From assembly GCF_036021035.1 (NCBI RefSeq), contig NZ_CP107930.1:2356001-2420000 (forward strand): a stretch of 64,000 bases of DNA. Direction: 5' to 3'. A program made the translations under genes and the position numbers. The notes below the pieces were generated by a model. That model was given only the letters and a program-made list of their open reading frames with translations, was not told the DNA's origin and did not search any database. This DNA is from Kineococcus sp. NBC_00420 (GTDB taxonomy: Bacteria; Actinomycetota; Actinomycetes; Actinomycetales; Kineococcaceae). The stretch's first letter is position 1. Every line of letters begins with the position of its first letter. This document shows, piece by piece, positions 1 through 8,613 of the stretch.

Positions 1-1
1 C

Positions 2-517
2 AGCGCCCCGACCGGTGGCGCCCGCTTCGACGTCACGATCGCCGGACCGTCCGCGACCGCGCCGTCGAACGACCGGCTGGAGAACGCGCACCCCATCTCC
101 GCACTGCCGTTCACGACCACCGCCGACACCTCCGCGGCCGACGCCGACGGCCCGGCGCTGAAGGACTACGAGCACTGCGAACTCTCGAACTGGTCCCCGA
201 CCCAGGGGAACACCGTCTGGTACAGCTACCGCGCGACCGCCACGGGCCCGGCTCCGGCGATCTCCGTCTCCCCCGCCACCGGCTGGGCCGACGCGGACAC
301 CCACGGGAGCTGGGCGCAGCAGGCCGGGATCCTCGAGGTGCTGGCCGACGGTGGGACCCGGCTCGTCACCAACGACGACCCGTGGGACTGCGACACCCCG
401 GTCACCCTGCAGCAGGGCACGACCTACCTCATCGGCCTCTACTACGGCTGGGACGCCGACCAGGACAGCGTCCCGGTCAGCGGCGGCCCGGTGAAGCTCT
501 CCGTCACCGCACGCTGA
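2..517 (+). CDS. secreted beta-sandwich domain protein, C-terminal part (partial)
   Basis: This open frame runs in from before the window and stops at 515-517, so only the last 171 residues are seen. The fragment has one domain that opens with an 'APSNDRLENAHPI' type segment, then a 'GNTVWYSY' strand about 65 residues in, and ends in beta-rich sequence. This pattern is typical of extracellular PPC-like beta-sandwich repeats found in large secreted bacterial proteins. Two cysteines near residues 60 and 130 could form a disulfide, which fits export. Codon third positions are strongly G/C, supporting the frame. Function is unknown; adhesion or surface binding would be a guess. Confidence 0.7.
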   Translation, partial: SAPTGGARFDVTIAGPSATAPSNDRLENAHPISALPFTTTADTSAADADGPALKDYEHCELSNWSPTQGNTVWYSYRATATGPAPAISVSPATGWADADTHGSWAQQAGILEVLADGGTRLVTNDDPWDCDTPVTLQQGTTYLIGLYYGWDADQDSVPVSGGPVKLSVTAR

Positions 518-527
518 CCGGGAACCC

Positions 528-1601
528 TCAACTCCGGACGAACGCCGAGCCGTCCACCCGGACGACCTGGCCGAGGTGCGCGCCGAACCCGAAGATCCCG
601 GCCGTGCTCCACGCCGTGGAATACAGCTGACCGTCCACGACCTTCAGCGACAGCGGCATCGTCACCTGCGCCGCGGTGCGCACCCCCGCCCGGTCGACGC
701 GGACGATCCGGCCGACGGTGCTCGGGTCGAAACCGGCCGGCGGCGGCCCGTCGCCCGCAGGCAGTCCCTCCAGGAGTTCGGAGACGTAGACCGCCCCGGA
801 GTCCCCGACCGCCACCCCCGTCGGGGAGCTGAACCCGGAGATGGTCCCGAGGACCTTCCCGCCGAAGGGGTCGAGCACGTAGACCCGGCCCTGTCCGGGC
901 GCCTCCCCCGAGAGGGTCGAGACGTAGAGGTTGCCGTCCGGGCCCCACGCCAGACCGGTGGGGACCGGGTCGCAGCCCGTGTGCTGCGGATCGTTGTTGG
1001 GGCGTCCCTTGCAGGCACCCGTCGTGACGACCGGCGGCACGAAGAACGTGCTCACCTTCCCGTCCGGGGCGGCCACGAGCACCGCGTTCGCCCCGGCGTC
1101 GGCGACGAAGACGCGGTTGTCGAAACCGCGGCCGGCGAGGACGGCGAACGGGTTGCTCAGCGCGTCCAGCGGAGCCCCGTCGGGTCCGAACTGCTGCTGC
1201 CCGTCGGGGTTGTTGGCGAGTTCGTAGGCCGCGAGGTCGGCGATCCTGTGCCGGGGTTTCCCGGTGACCGTCGAGTACAGCGTCGACGCGCCGGGGGTGC
1301 CCGCCTCGCCGGTGACGAAGTAGAACGTGTCGAACTTCCGGTCGACCCCCGACGGTCCGGGGATCTTGTTCAGCCGGGTGTAGGGACGTGTCCCGGGGGC
1401 GAACCCGCTGATCTCACCGGTCGAGCTCTCGGAGACGTAGAACTTCCCCGCCCAGTTCGACAGGCCCGTCGGGTCGTCGAAACCGGTCGCGACGACCGTC
1501 ACCGGCGCGGGGGCCGGCGCGGCGTGGACGGGGGCGGCCAGGACCACCGAGGCGGTGGCGGCCACGAGGAACACTGCTGCAGAACGGAGGCGTTGCACCA
1601 T
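528..1601 (-). CDS. ScyD/ScyE-family secreted beta-propeller protein
   Basis: This 357-residue protein starts at an ATG preceded by GAGGAGAAG. It has a classical signal peptide: basic start, hydrophobic core to about residue 23, and a likely cut after Ala27 (VHA|APAPAP). The mature part repeats 'GLAWGPDGNLYVS' and 'GVAVGDSGAVYVSE'-like blades, the pattern of a ScyD/ScyE or NHL-type beta-propeller. In cyanobacteria ScyD/ScyE belong to the scytonemin locus, but actinobacterial members lie outside such loci and their role is not known. It stands alone here, tail to tail with the partial gene at the window start, with its own upstream region at 1602-1714. Confidence 0.8.
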   Translation of the reverse strand: MVQRLRSAAVFLVAATASVVLAAPVHAAPAPAPVTVVATGFDDPTGLSNWAGKFYVSESSTGEISGFAPGTRPYTRLNKIPGPSGVDRKFDTFYFVTGEAGTPGASTLYSTVTGKPRHRIADLAAYELANNPDGQQQFGPDGAPLDALSNPFAVLAGRGFDNRVFVADAGANAVLVAAPDGKVSTFFVPPVVTTGACKGRPNNDPQHTGCDPVPTGLAWGPDGNLYVSTLSGEAPGQGRVYVLDPFGGKVLGTISGFSSPTGVAVGDSGAVYVSELLEGLPAGDGPPPAGFDPSTVGRIVRVDRAGVRTAAQVTMPLSLKVVDGQLYSTAWSTAGIFGFGAHLGQVVRVDGSAFVRS

Positions 1602-1714
1602 TGCACTTCTCCTCGGTCACGGGAACCTCACAGGCTCCCTGACCGAAGAAGGTAGACCTCCGAACACCCCGGTGAGAAGACCTCACTCGGAGTGATCACC
1701 GAGTCGGTGCCGGA

Positions 1715-3016
1715 TCAACTCCAGGTGAGCGCCCGCGCCGGGTCCTCGAGGATGGCGGCGATGTCCGCGAGCGCTCGCGAACCGCTCTCGCCGTCGAGCA
1801 TCCGGTGGTCGATGGAGAGGCTGAGCGTCGCGAGGTAACGGGGTTTGATCTTCCCCTTGTGCACCCACGGCCGCTGCTGGATCTTGCCGACCGCGAGGAT
1901 CGCGGCCTCGCCCGGGTTGAGGATCGGCGTTCCGGTGTCGATGCCGAACGTCCCGACGTTGGTGATCGTGATGGTCCCCTCGGCGAGGTCCTTCGGCGAC
2001 GCCTTGCCCTCCCGCGCCGTCCCCGCGAGGCCGTTGAGGCGCACGGCGAGGTCCTTGAGCGACAGCTCGTCCGCGTCCTTGATGTTCGGGACGAGCAGCC
2101 CCCGCGGCGTCGCGACGGCGATCCCGAGGTTGACGTAGTTCTTCACCACGATGACCTGGTTCTTCTCGTCCCAGGTCGAGTTGATGTCGGGGTTGCGCTG
2201 CACGGCCACGATCAGGGCCTTCGCGACGAGCAGCAACGGCGAGACCTTGATCCCGGCGTACTCGGGGTCGAGCTTCAACCGCTGGACGAGCTTCATCGTC
2301 CGGGTCGCGTCGACGGTCGTGAACACCGTGACGTGCGGGGCGGAGAACGCGCTCTCCACCATGGCGGCCGCGGTCGCCTTGCGCACGCCGCGGATCGGGA
2401 CGTGCCGTTCCCGGGCGTGCTGCTCGACGCGGCGTTCGGGTTCGGGGGGTGCGGTGGGGACGAGCGCCAGGACGTCGGCCCGGGTCACCGTGCCGCCGGG
2501 GCCCGTCGGGGTCGCGTCGGCCAGCACCACGCCGAGGTCGCGGGCCAGCTTGCGGACCGGGGGTTTCGCGAGGACGTGCGGGACGACGTCGCGGGCCACC
2601 GGGGCCGCGGGAACCGCGGGGACCGCCTGCGGGGCAGGCGCTTCCACGCTCGGTACGGCGCCGCGGCGGCGCCGGCCCACGGTCTCCCGGGTGCCGTAGC
2701 CGACGAGCGTCGCCCCCGACCCGCTGTCCTGCGCGGGAGCGGCTGCGGCGGGTGCGGCGGGAGCCGGTGCGGTCTTCGTCCCGTCGTCGACCACGACGAT
2801 GTCCCGGCCCACCTCGACGGTGTCGCCCTCGGCGACCAGCAGTTCCGCCACCACCCCGGCGTAGGGGCTCGGCAGTTCGACGAGGGACTTCGCGGTCTCG
2901 ATCTCGAGGAGGACGTCGTTCACGGCGACGGTGTCACCGGGTTTGACCTTCCACGTCACGATCTCGGCCTCGGTGAGTCCTTCACCGACGTCGGGCAGGG
3001 CGAACCGCTGGTTCAA
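1715..3016 (-). CDS. 2-oxoacid dehydrogenase E2 subunit (lipoyl acyltransferase)
   Basis: This is the dihydrolipoamide acyltransferase core of a branched-chain 2-oxoacid (or related) dehydrogenase complex, 433 residues. The N-terminal lipoyl domain (about 1-76) carries the lipoylated lysine at K43 in ETAKS. A peripheral subunit-binding domain follows (VRKLARDLGVVL, VTRADVLAL). The catalytic domain ends with DHRMLDG near residue 404-409, giving the active-site His and Asp. The open frame continues upstream, but the natural N-terminus of the family (NQRFALPDVGEGL) begins at a TTG codon at 3016 with GAAGGAC five bases before it, so TTG is chosen. It is the last gene of the E1-alpha/E1-beta/E2 operon; no E3 gene is nearby. 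Confidence 0.93.
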   Translation of the reverse strand: MNQRFALPDVGEGLTEAEIVTWKVKPGDTVAVNDVLLEIETAKSLVELPSPYAGVVAELLVAEGDTVEVGRDIVVVDDGTKTAPAPAAPAAAAPAQDSGSGATLVGYGTRETVGRRRRGAVPSVEAPAPQAVPAVPAAPVARDVVPHVLAKPPVRKLARDLGVVLADATPTGPGGTVTRADVLALVPTAPPEPERRVEQHARERHVPIRGVRKATAAAMVESAFSAPHVTVFTTVDATRTMKLVQRLKLDPEYAGIKVSPLLLVAKALIVAVQRNPDINSTWDEKNQVIVVKNYVNLGIAVATPRGLLVPNIKDADELSLKDLAVRLNGLAGTAREGKASPKDLAEGTITITNVGTFGIDTGTPILNPGEAAILAVGKIQQRPWVHKGKIKPRYLATLSLSIDHRMLDGESGSRALADIAAILEDPARALTWS

Positions 3017-3074
3017 CGGAGTCCTTCTGGGGTCTCGAAGTGCGGGGGGTTCCGGGCGTCGGGGTTCAGGCGGT

Positions 3075-4058
3075 TCAGGCGGCGAGGGACTGCTCGACGG
3101 CGTCGAGGACGCGGTCGACGCTCGGCAGGTAGTGCTCCTCGATCCGGGCCGCGGGGTAGGGCAGGTGGTACCCGCCGACCCGCTTGACCGGCGCCTCGAG
3201 GGAGTAGAAGCACGCCTCCTGGATCCGGGCCGCGACCTCGGCACCCGGGCCGTGGAACACCGGCGCCTCGGTGACGACGACGAGCCGCCCGGTGCGACGC
3301 ACCGATTCCGCCACCGTGTCGACGTCGAGCGGGGAGATCGAGCGCAGGTCCACGACCTCGAGGCTGGTGCCGTCCTCGGCCGCGGCGGTGGCCGCGTCGA
3401 GGGCGAGCTTCACCGTGGGGCCGTAGCAGACGAGCGTCGCGTCGGTCCCGGCGCGCAGGACCCGCGCTCTGTGCAGCGGGGTGACCTCACCCGGGCCGAG
3501 GTCGACGTCCACGTCGCCCTTCTCCCAGTACCGGCGTTCGGGTTCGAGGAAGACGACCGGGTCGGCCGAGGCGATGGACTGCTGGATCATCCAGTACGCG
3601 TCGTGCGCGGAACTCGGCATCACGACCCGCAGACCCGCGGTGTGGGCGAACAGCACCTCGGGGCTCTCGGAGTGGTGCTCCACGGAACCGATGCCGCCGC
3701 CGCTGGGGATGCGCAGGACGACGGGCACCGACAGCTTGCCGTGGGACCGGGCCCGGAGCTTCGCCAGCTGGGTGGTGATCTGGTTGAACGCGGGGAAGAC
3801 GAAACCGTTGAACTGGATCTCGCAGACGGGGCGGTACCCGCGCAGCGCCATCCCGATCGCGCTGCCGACGATGCCGGCCTCGGCGAGCGGGGTGTCGATG
3901 ACGCGGTGCTCGCCGAAGTCCTTCTGCAGACCGTCGGTCACGCGGAAGACGCCGCCGAGGGGGCCGATGTCCTCCCCCATGAGCAGCACGCGCGGGTCGC
4001 GGTCCATCGCGGCCCGCAGGCCGGCGTTGATCGCCTTGCCGATCGGCATGGTCTCCAT
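3075..4058 (-). CDS. 2-oxoacid dehydrogenase E1 component, beta subunit
   Basis: This 327-residue protein matches E1-beta of the pyruvate/branched-chain oxoacid dehydrogenase family over full length: LLMGEDIGPLGGVFRVTDGL at the start, the transketolase-like central domain with GSVEHHSES, and a C-terminal transketolase_C region with DLRSISPLD. With E1-alpha it forms the thiamine-dependent decarboxylase that acylates the E2 lipoyl group. Its ATG overlaps the stop of the upstream E1-alpha gene (TGATG at 4056-4060), so the two subunits are translationally coupled. Substrate is inferred as branched-chain oxoacids from the E1-alpha/E1-beta heteromer and missing pdh-specific context; pyruvate cannot be excluded. 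Confidence 0.94.
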   Translation of the reverse strand: METMPIGKAINAGLRAAMDRDPRVLLMGEDIGPLGGVFRVTDGLQKDFGEHRVIDTPLAEAGIVGSAIGMALRGYRPVCEIQFNGFVFPAFNQITTQLAKLRARSHGKLSVPVVLRIPSGGGIGSVEHHSESPEVLFAHTAGLRVVMPSSAHDAYWMIQQSIASADPVVFLEPERRYWEKGDVDVDLGPGEVTPLHRARVLRAGTDATLVCYGPTVKLALDAATAAAEDGTSLEVVDLRSISPLDVDTVAESVRRTGRLVVVTEAPVFHGPGAEVAARIQEACFYSLEAPVKRVGGYHLPYPAARIEEHYLPSVDRVLDAVEQSLAA

Positions 4059-5227
4059 CAGGACGCCCCTCCGACGAGTTCTCCGTGAGCTTCGCGGTCG
4101 TGCTGTTCCCAGGCCGCGAGGAACTCGTCGCGTTCGGCGAGGACCTGCGGGTGCGGTTCGGCGTAGGCGTGGTCGAACATCGACACCGGTTCGGGGTCGA
4201 CGAGGGCGATGACCCCCGCGCGCAGTCGGGCCGCGAACTCGTCGGCCTCGGCGTCCAGGGCCGCCTCGTAGTCGTCGTCGAGGATGCCCTCGGAGCGCAG
4301 GTACGTCCGGAACCGGTCGATCGGGTCCTTCTCGCGCCAGGCCTCGGTCTCGGCGGAGAGGCGGTAACGGGTCGGGTCGTCAGCGGTGGTGTGCGCGCCC
4401 ATGCGGTAGGTGTAGGCCTCGATGAAGGTGGGGCCACCGCCGCTGCGGGCGCGCTCGAGCGCGGCCCGGGTCACGGCGAGCACGGCGAGGACGTCGTTGC
4501 CGTCGACGAGGACCCCGGGCATGCCGGCCCCTTCGGCGCGGCGGTGCAGCGGGACGGTCGACTGGCGGGCGACGGGTTCGGAGATCGCCCACTGGTTGTT
4601 CTGGCAGAAGAAGACGACGGGGGCCTGGAAGACCGCGGCCCAGTTGAGCGCCTCGGACGCCTCGCCCTGCGAGGTGGCGCCGTCACCGAGGTAGGCGACG
4701 ACGGCGGTGTCGCGCGCGGGGTCGCCGGTGCCGACGGCCCCGTCGCGCTGGACGCCCATGCCGTAGCCGACGGCCGGCAGCAGCTGCGCGGCGATCACGA
4801 GGGTGTAGGGGTGGACGCCGTGCTCGACCGGGTCCCACCCGCCGTGGTCGACACCGCGGAAGAGGCTGAGGACGTGCACCGGGTCGATGCCCCGGGCCAG
4901 CGCGGCACCGTGGTCGCGGTAGGTGGGGAAGACGTGGTCCTGGCGGCGGGTGGCCTGCGCGGAACCGACCTGCGCGCCTTCCTGGCCGCGGGTCCCGACC
5001 CACAGACCCAGCTGGCCCTGGCGCTGGAGCGCCTCGCCCTCGGTGTCGAGGCGGCGCAGCACGACCATGTCGCGCAGCAGCCCCAGGAGCTCCTCCGGTT
5101 CGAGGTCGACCTCGTGCTCGGGGTGCTCACGGCGGACGCCGTGCTGGTCCAGCAGCTGGACCATGTCGTCGTGCCGTCCGGGTACCTCGTGCTCGGCCCG
5201 GTCCGGGCCTTCCGCTGCGTCGCTCAC
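4058..5227 (-). CDS. 2-oxoacid dehydrogenase E1 component, alpha subunit
   Basis: This is E1-alpha, 389 residues from the chosen GTG at 5227, which has a strong GGAGGA site. The frame is open to 5350, but the extra 41 codons are arginine-rich, lie over the operator repeats and do not resemble the family. The thiamine diphosphate motif is GDGATSQGEASE at 181-192 ending in CQNNQW at 209-213, with the YTYRMGAHTTADDPTRY loop further on. The N-terminal 45 residues are acidic and charged, as in actinobacterial BCKDH-type E1-alpha. It is first in the operon with E1-beta and E2 and lies directly downstream of three tandem palindromes at 5293-5337. Confidence 0.93.
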   Translation of the reverse strand: MSDAAEGPDRAEHEVPGRHDDMVQLLDQHGVRREHPEHEVDLEPEELLGLLRDMVVLRRLDTEGEALQRQGQLGLWVGTRGQEGAQVGSAQATRRQDHVFPTYRDHGAALARGIDPVHVLSLFRGVDHGGWDPVEHGVHPYTLVIAAQLLPAVGYGMGVQRDGAVGTGDPARDTAVVAYLGDGATSQGEASEALNWAAVFQAPVVFFCQNNQWAISEPVARQSTVPLHRRAEGAGMPGVLVDGNDVLAVLAVTRAALERARSGGGPTFIEAYTYRMGAHTTADDPTRYRLSAETEAWREKDPIDRFRTYLRSEGILDDDYEAALDAEADEFAARLRAGVIALVDPEPVSMFDHAYAEPHPQVLAERDEFLAAWEQHDREAHGELVGGAS

Positions 5228-5292
5228 GTGCGTCCTCCGCGTGTCGGGGGGTCGTTCGGTGCTGCCTGTGGTGCACGTCCCCGCGGCGAACC

Positions 5293-5337
5293 TACGGTTC
5301 CGTACGTTACGGGAGCGTACGTTACGGGTCCGTAGCT
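5293..5337. promoter_or_regulatory. triple 15-bp palindromic operator upstream of the oxoacid dehydrogenase operon
   Basis: Three copies of a 15-bp unit follow each other at 5293, 5308 and 5323. Each contains a 12-bp dyad of the form TACGG-NN-(C/G)CGTA; the first and third are perfect palindromes and the middle has one change. The units are in phase and end 56 bp before the GTG of the E1-alpha gene. This is the arrangement expected for cooperative binding of a dimeric repressor such as a TetR-family protein. No regulator gene is adjacent, so the protein acts in trans or lies elsewhere. Confidence 0.7.
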
Positions 5338-5401
5338 TGGGAACCGCCACACGGGGCCGAACCCGAACCCTCCCGCCACCGACCGGGCACCCCCCGGGGA
5401 G

Positions 5402-6499
5402 TCAGGACACGAGCGTGGCGGCCACCTCGAGGAAGCGGTCGTTGGCGGCGGTCTCGGCCACCGTCACCCGCACACCGGCACCCGCGAAGGCCCGCACGAC
5501 GAGCCCCTCGGCGGCGAAGGCGTCCGCGAGCTCGAGCGCCCGCTCGCCCACCGGCAGCCAGAAGAAGTTGCCCTGCGCCGCGGGGACGTCCCAGCCCTGC
5601 TCCCGCAGCCCGGCCACGACGCGGTTCCGCTCAGCGACCAGAGCCCCCACCCGCTCCATCAGCTCCGCCTCGGCCGCGGTCTGCAAGGAGGCGACGACCG
5701 CGGCCTGCGCGATCGCGGACACCCCGAACGGCGTGGACGACCGGCGCAACGTCGACGCGACGTCCGGGTGCGCGAGCGCGACCCCGATGCGCAGGCCCGC
5801 CAGCCCGTAGGCCTTGGAGAAGGTCCGCAGCACGACGACGTTCGGGTGCTCGCGGAACACCTCGACACCGTCCGGCACGTCCGGGTCGTCGACGAACTCG
5901 CGGTAGGCCTCGTCCAGGACGACCAGCACGTCGGCCGGCACCCGGTCCAGGAACCCGCTCAGCTCACCGCGGCGCAGCGCCGGGCCCGTCGGGTTGTTCG
6001 GCGAGCACAGGATCACCAACCGGGTCCGCCCGGTGATCGCCGCGAGCATCGCCGGCAGGTCGTGCCGGGCGTCCGCGGTCAGCGGCACCTCGACCGTCGT
6101 GGCGTCGGAGATGGCCGCGACGATCGGGTACGACTCGAACGCCCGCCACGCGTAGACGATCTCGTCGCCCGGGGCGCACGTGATCTCGGCCAGCTGGGCC
6201 AGCAACCGCACGCTGCCGGTCGCCGCCGCGAGGTTCTCCACCGCGACGCCCCAGCGCGTCGCGACGGCCGTGAGCATCGCCGTGGCGGCCGGGTCGGGGT
6301 AGCGGTTCACGTCGGCGGCGGCCCGCGAGATCGCCGTCAGCACGCTCGGCAGCGGCGGGTAGGGGTTCTCGTTGGAGGAGAGCTTGAAGACCTCCAGCCC
6401 CTCACGGGCCACGGCCGGCTTCCCGGCGACGTAGGCCGGGACTCCCGCCATGTTCGCCCGCAACCGCGGAGCCGCAGAGGTGCCGGGGATCGTCGTCAT
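5402..6499 (-). CDS. pat: aromatic amino acid aminotransferase (HisC-like)
   Basis: This PLP-dependent fold-type I aminotransferase has 365 residues. The Schiff-base lysine is K229 in TFSKAYGLAGLRIG, with D196 in LDEAYREF and SPNNPTGP at 166-173. Overall it resembles the mycobacterial phenylalanine aminotransferase Pat (PSVLTAI, NRYPDP, YAWRAFESYP) more than true HisC. The start is the ATG at 6499 (MTTIPG); the open frame upstream is proline/glycine-rich and overlaps the previous gene. Only 4-5 bases separate it from the isochorismatase-family gene, so it is the last gene of the rutA-led operon. Whether it serves aromatic amino acids or the catabolic pathway of that operon is open. Confidence 0.85.
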   Translation of the reverse strand: MTTIPGTSAAPRLRANMAGVPAYVAGKPAVAREGLEVFKLSSNENPYPPLPSVLTAISRAAADVNRYPDPAATAMLTAVATRWGVAVENLAAATGSVRLLAQLAEITCAPGDEIVYAWRAFESYPIVAAISDATTVEVPLTADARHDLPAMLAAITGRTRLVILCSPNNPTGPALRRGELSGFLDRVPADVLVVLDEAYREFVDDPDVPDGVEVFREHPNVVVLRTFSKAYGLAGLRIGVALAHPDVASTLRRSSTPFGVSAIAQAAVVASLQTAAEAELMERVGALVAERNRVVAGLREQGWDVPAAQGNFFWLPVGERALELADAFAAEGLVVRAFAGAGVRVTVAETAANDRFLEVAATLVS

Positions 6500-6504
6500 G
6501 GGCG

Positions 6505-7149
6505 TCAGGGTACGGAGACCCCGCCCCCCACCCGCTCCAGGTAGGCCCGCGCCGTGCCCAGGTCCCACAGCTCGGCCATCTTCTGGCCCATGTCGAAGAG
6601 GTTCGCCGCCTGCACCGAGGCGTCCCGGTCCCCGCAGGCCTCGGTGACGACGACGGGCGTGAACCCGTGCTGCAGGGTGTCGAGCGTGCTCGCCCGCACG
6701 CAGCCCGACGTGCTGAACCCCCCGATCAGGACGGTGTCCACCCCGAGGGCGTGCAGCCGCGCGGCCAGGTCGGTCCCGAAGTAGGCGCTGGGGTACTGCT
6801 TGACGATCTCCACCTCCCCCGCCTCCGGGGCCAGTCCGTCGACGTAGGCGGCGAAGGGACTGCCCGGCCCGAACGCGCGCAGCCCCGGCACCTTGCGGAA
6901 GAAGACCCCCGCGTCGCTGCCGTCGGCCGCGATCGCGACCCGGGTGATCACGACGGGGACGCCGGCCGCCCGGGCGCTCGCCAGCAGGGTCCGCATGGCC
7001 TCGGCCGCCGCGAGCGCCGGCGGACCGGCGTAGACGTGGCAGCCGGGGTCGGTGTAGGCGCAGGCGGGATCCACCAGCAGCAGGGCGGGTCGCGCTCCCG
7101 GGGTGAGCCCGGCACCGAACCCGGCCCCGGCGTAGTCGTCGACGCTCAT
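6505..7149 (-). CDS. isochorismatase-family amidohydrolase (N-carbamoylsarcosine amidase / RutB-like)
   Basis: This cysteine hydrolase has 214 residues. The catalytic triad is visible as D27 (LLLVDPACAYTDP), K117 (EIVKQYPSAYFGT) and C150 (GGFSTSGCVRAS). The CVRASTLDTLQHGF and EACGDRD segments are closest to N-carbamoylsarcosine amidase and maleamate/ureidoacrylate-type amidohydrolases. It follows the MFS gene by 3 bases and precedes pat by 5, in an operon starting with rutA. In Escherichia coli the second enzyme of the Rut pathway, RutB, belongs to the same superfamily and hydrolyses ureidoacrylate, so an equivalent role is plausible but not shown by the sequence. Confidence 0.85.
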   Translation of the reverse strand: MSVDDYAGAGFGAGLTPGARPALLLVDPACAYTDPGCHVYAGPPALAAAEAMRTLLASARAAGVPVVITRVAIAADGSDAGVFFRKVPGLRAFGPGSPFAAYVDGLAPEAGEVEIVKQYPSAYFGTDLAARLHALGVDTVLIGGFSTSGCVRASTLDTLQHGFTPVVVTEACGDRDASVQAANLFDMGQKMAELWDLGTARAYLERVGGGVSVP

Positions 7150-7152
7150 GTC

Positions 7153-8613
7153 TCAGGTCTCCTCGGGGGTGGTGGACGCGACGCGGGTGCTGCGCCGGAC
7201 GGGGAGGGCCACGCAGGCGGCCAGGGCCAGGAAGGCGAGGACGGACAGCACGACGAGGGCCGCCCGCACCCCGTCACCGAAGCTGCCCAGCGCCGAGGGC
7301 GCCGCCGACAGCGCACCGGAGTAGGCGTCGGCGCGGTCGGCGCCGGACAGCCCTCCGGTGGCGATGCCGAGCGCCACCGCCGTGCTCAGCAGGAACCCGA
7401 CGTTCTGCAGGGCCGAGCGGACACCGTTCGCGATGCCGCGCTGGGCGGCGGGGACGGTGAGCATCAGCAGGCTCGTCCCGGGGGTCATGAACAGCCCGGT
7501 GCCGGCCCCGACGGCGAACAGCCCGACGAAGACGCCGGCGTAGGCCCCGTCCGGGGTCAGCACGAGGGCGAGCAGCAACGTCCCGACCAGGACGACCGCA
7601 CTGCCGGCGGTGACCATCGTCCGGGCCGCCACCCGCCCGACGAGGTTCCCCGCCACGACCGCCGCGACGGTCGTCCCGAGGGCGAGCGGGCTCACGAGCA
7701 GGCCCGCGGCGAGGGCGTCGTGGCGGCCGGTGGACTGCAGGACGAGGGAGGCCAGGACGACGACGGCGTACTGCGCCGCCGCGTTCAGCAGGACCGCCGC
7801 GTAGAGCGGGCCCCGCATGCGGTGCACCAGGACGCCCAGGTCCACCAGGGGCGAGGGGCGCCGCCGTTGCCGCGCCACGAAGAGCACCCACAGCAGGGCC
7901 GCCACGACGCCGCAGACCACCGCCGGGCCGACCCCGTCGAAACCCGTCGCCGCGAGGACGTCGGGCGAGAGCGTCAGCAACGTCGCGGCCAGGGCGAGCG
8001 CGGACAGCACCGCCCCGACGCCGTCGAAGCGTTCCCGCGGGGCGGTGCTGCGGGCGGTCCGCGGGAGGACCGCGGCGGACCAGACGAGGCCCACCAGGCA
8101 GATCGGCAACGTCACCAGGAACGTGCCGCGCCAGCCGAGCAGGGTCGTCGCGGCCCCCCCGGCCAGCGGGCCGATCGCCTGCGTCACCGCCGCGACGGTC
8201 GCGTTCAGCCCCAGCCCCTTCCCCAGCGACGCGGCGGGGAAGGTGTCGGTCAGCAGCGCCGTCGTGTTCGTGACCAGCGCGGCCGCCCCCACGGCCTGGA
8301 CCGTCCGTGCGGTGATGAGGAGTTCCGGACCGGACGCCAGCGCGCAGGCCGCGGTGGCGAGGGTGAACACCACGTAGCCCGCGAGGTAGAGCGGGCGGCG
8401 CCCGACGATGTCCGCGAGCCGGCCGATGGCGAGGATCAGGGCCGTGGTGACGAGCATGTAGGACAGCAGGACCCAGCTCGACTGCGCCGCGCTCGCCCCG
8501 AGTTCCCGGGCGATCGTCGGCAGCGCGACGTTCACCCCGGAGATGTTCAGGAACACGGCGACGACACCGGTGCTGGTGGCCGAGAAGACCGTCCAGGGGT
8601 TGCGCGGGCTCAC
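7153..8613 (-). CDS. MFS transporter, DHA2 family
   Basis: This integral membrane protein of 486 residues has about 14 predicted helices, as in the drug:H+ antiporter-2 family. Visible family motifs are GRLADIVGRRPLYLAG in the 2-3 loop (motif A) and the GPLAGGAATTLLGWRGTF segment (motif C). The GTG at 8613 overlaps the stop of the amidase gene (GTGA), and the open frame upstream of it is a shadow of the amidase, so this start is firm. It sits inside the rutA operon where E. coli has the uracil permease RutG; it may import a substrate or export a product. The C-terminus is short and basic. Confidence 0.85.
   Translation of the reverse strand: MSPRNPWTVFSATSTGVVAVFLNISGVNVALPTIARELGASAAQSSWVLLSYMLVTTALILAIGRLADIVGRRPLYLAGYVVFTLATAACALASGPELLITARTVQAVGAAALVTNTTALLTDTFPAASLGKGLGLNATVAAVTQAIGPLAGGAATTLLGWRGTFLVTLPICLVGLVWSAAVLPRTARSTAPRERFDGVGAVLSALALAATLLTLSPDVLAATGFDGVGPAVVCGVVAALLWVLFVARQRRRPSPLVDLGVLVHRMRGPLYAAVLLNAAAQYAVVVLASLVLQSTGRHDALAAGLLVSPLALGTTVAAVVAGNLVGRVAARTMVTAGSAVVLVGTLLLALVLTPDGAYAGVFVGLFAVGAGTGLFMTPGTSLLMLTVPAAQRGIANGVRSALQNVGFLLSTAVALGIATGGLSGADRADAYSGALSAAPSALGSFGDGVRAALVVLSVLAFLALAACVALPVRRSTRVASTTPEET

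Noticed and set aside
3017-3244. Longer open frame upstream of the E2 start
   Set aside because: The extra residues are Arg/Ser/Pro-rich, overlap E1-beta on the same strand and do not match the lipoyl-domain N-terminus; the TTG at 3016 has a good ribosome site.
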